A stretch of DNA of 64,000 bases, taken from G963674665 sp963674665. GTDB lineage: Bacteria; Desulfobacterota; Desulfovibrionia; Desulfovibrionales; Desulfovibrionaceae. The translations under genes and the position numbers were made by a program. Under the pieces are notes generated by a model, which had not been told where the DNA came from, made no database searches, and saw nothing but the letters and a program-made list of their open reading frames with translations. The stretch is taken from positions 62,001 to 126,000 of the forward strand of contig CAXXPL010000001.1 in the NCBI GenBank assembly GCA_963674665.2, written 5' to 3'. Positions 63,887 through 64,000 of the stretch are shown here, piece after piece (position 1 is the stretch's first letter; every line of letters begins with the position of its first letter).

Positions 63887-64000
63887 TCAAAAGGTGGCTT
63901 GGGCAGGCTGGCCGACAACCCGCTTTTTCCCGGAAAAGAGCAGCAGGGGCGTCATGGGTTTCATGGTGAACAGGTCCACCCTGGCAGCGCAGTATGCGCC
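63887..64000 (-). CDS. C-terminal end of a protein entering from the right edge (partial)
   Basis: An open frame on the minus strand runs from the right edge to TGA 63889-63887, giving 37 residues (VDLFTMKPMTPLLLF, KKRVVGQPAQATF). The composition is protein-like but too short to identify. It would lie 130 bp upstream of hisS. Confidence 0.4.
   Translation of the reverse strand, partial: GAYCAARVDLFTMKPMTPLLLFSGKKRVVGQPAQATF

Overview
The window reads as chromosomal DNA of a sulfate-reducing bacterium of the Desulfovibrionales. It has fairly high GC, an exported tetraheme cytochrome c3, a long FAD/Fe-S D-lactate-type dehydrogenase, DctPQM transport, dense signal transduction (CheC-like protein, chemoreceptor, diguanylate cyclase, PAS kinase with a sigma-54 activator) and a hisS-aspS-def-fmt-DUF116 block. 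I see no rRNA, tRNA, IS element, prophage or CRISPR array.

Layout. 0-8 kb: end of an unknown gene, ridA, a CheC-like phosphatase, a MotA/ExbB-type channel with a very long coiled-coil tail, and a 1194-residue FAD/Fe-S dehydrogenase. 8-16 kb: a small operon of a Gly/Arg-rich protein, a MarR regulator and DUF3861 behind a promoter flanked by palindromic boxes, a ferredoxin-nitroreductase, a phasin-like protein with a UbiB/ABC1 kinase, and ribF. 15-25 kb: ClC channel, DhnA-type aldolase, rRNA methyltransferase, FG-GAP exported protein, DUF4392 protein, radical SAM enzyme. 25-34 kb: UDP-glucose pyrophosphorylase, glgB, a PAS kinase and a sigma-54 response regulator in one tight operon, followed by a 34-bp palindrome and a likely small RNA. 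34-40 kb: AMIN-domain protein, two paralogous exported proteins, and a divergent TssB-TssC fused sheath-like protein. 40-52 kb: two SGNH proteins around cytochrome c3, a chemoreceptor with a binding protein, a TRAP transporter, a diguanylate cyclase. 52-64 kb: FAD oxidoreductase with rhodanese-ferritin fusion, small Cys-rich proteins, rsmB, MarR, DUF116, fmt, def, aspS, hisS and the end of one more gene.

The most interesting unit is at 25.6-33.7 kb. A two-component system is translationally coupled to glycogen-metabolism genes. Just beyond the sigma-54 activator lie a multi-half-site palindrome, a -24/-12-like element overlapping a TATAAT box, and a sequence with the anatomy of a small RNA of about 135 nt ending in a strong terminator. 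The layout resembles LuxO-Qrr. The orphan TssB-TssC fusion at 38.6 kb is the second point of interest.

Two window-wide patterns matter for a reader. First, at least 14 intergenic spaces carry related G5-6/C5-6 palindromes with a T-rich loop, many acting as probable bidirectional terminators. Second, seven genes, including essential aspS, are broken by single-base indels, mostly in homopolymers, and each is restored by one-base corrections. I read these as sequencing errors and report the genes as whole CDSs with the shift positions.
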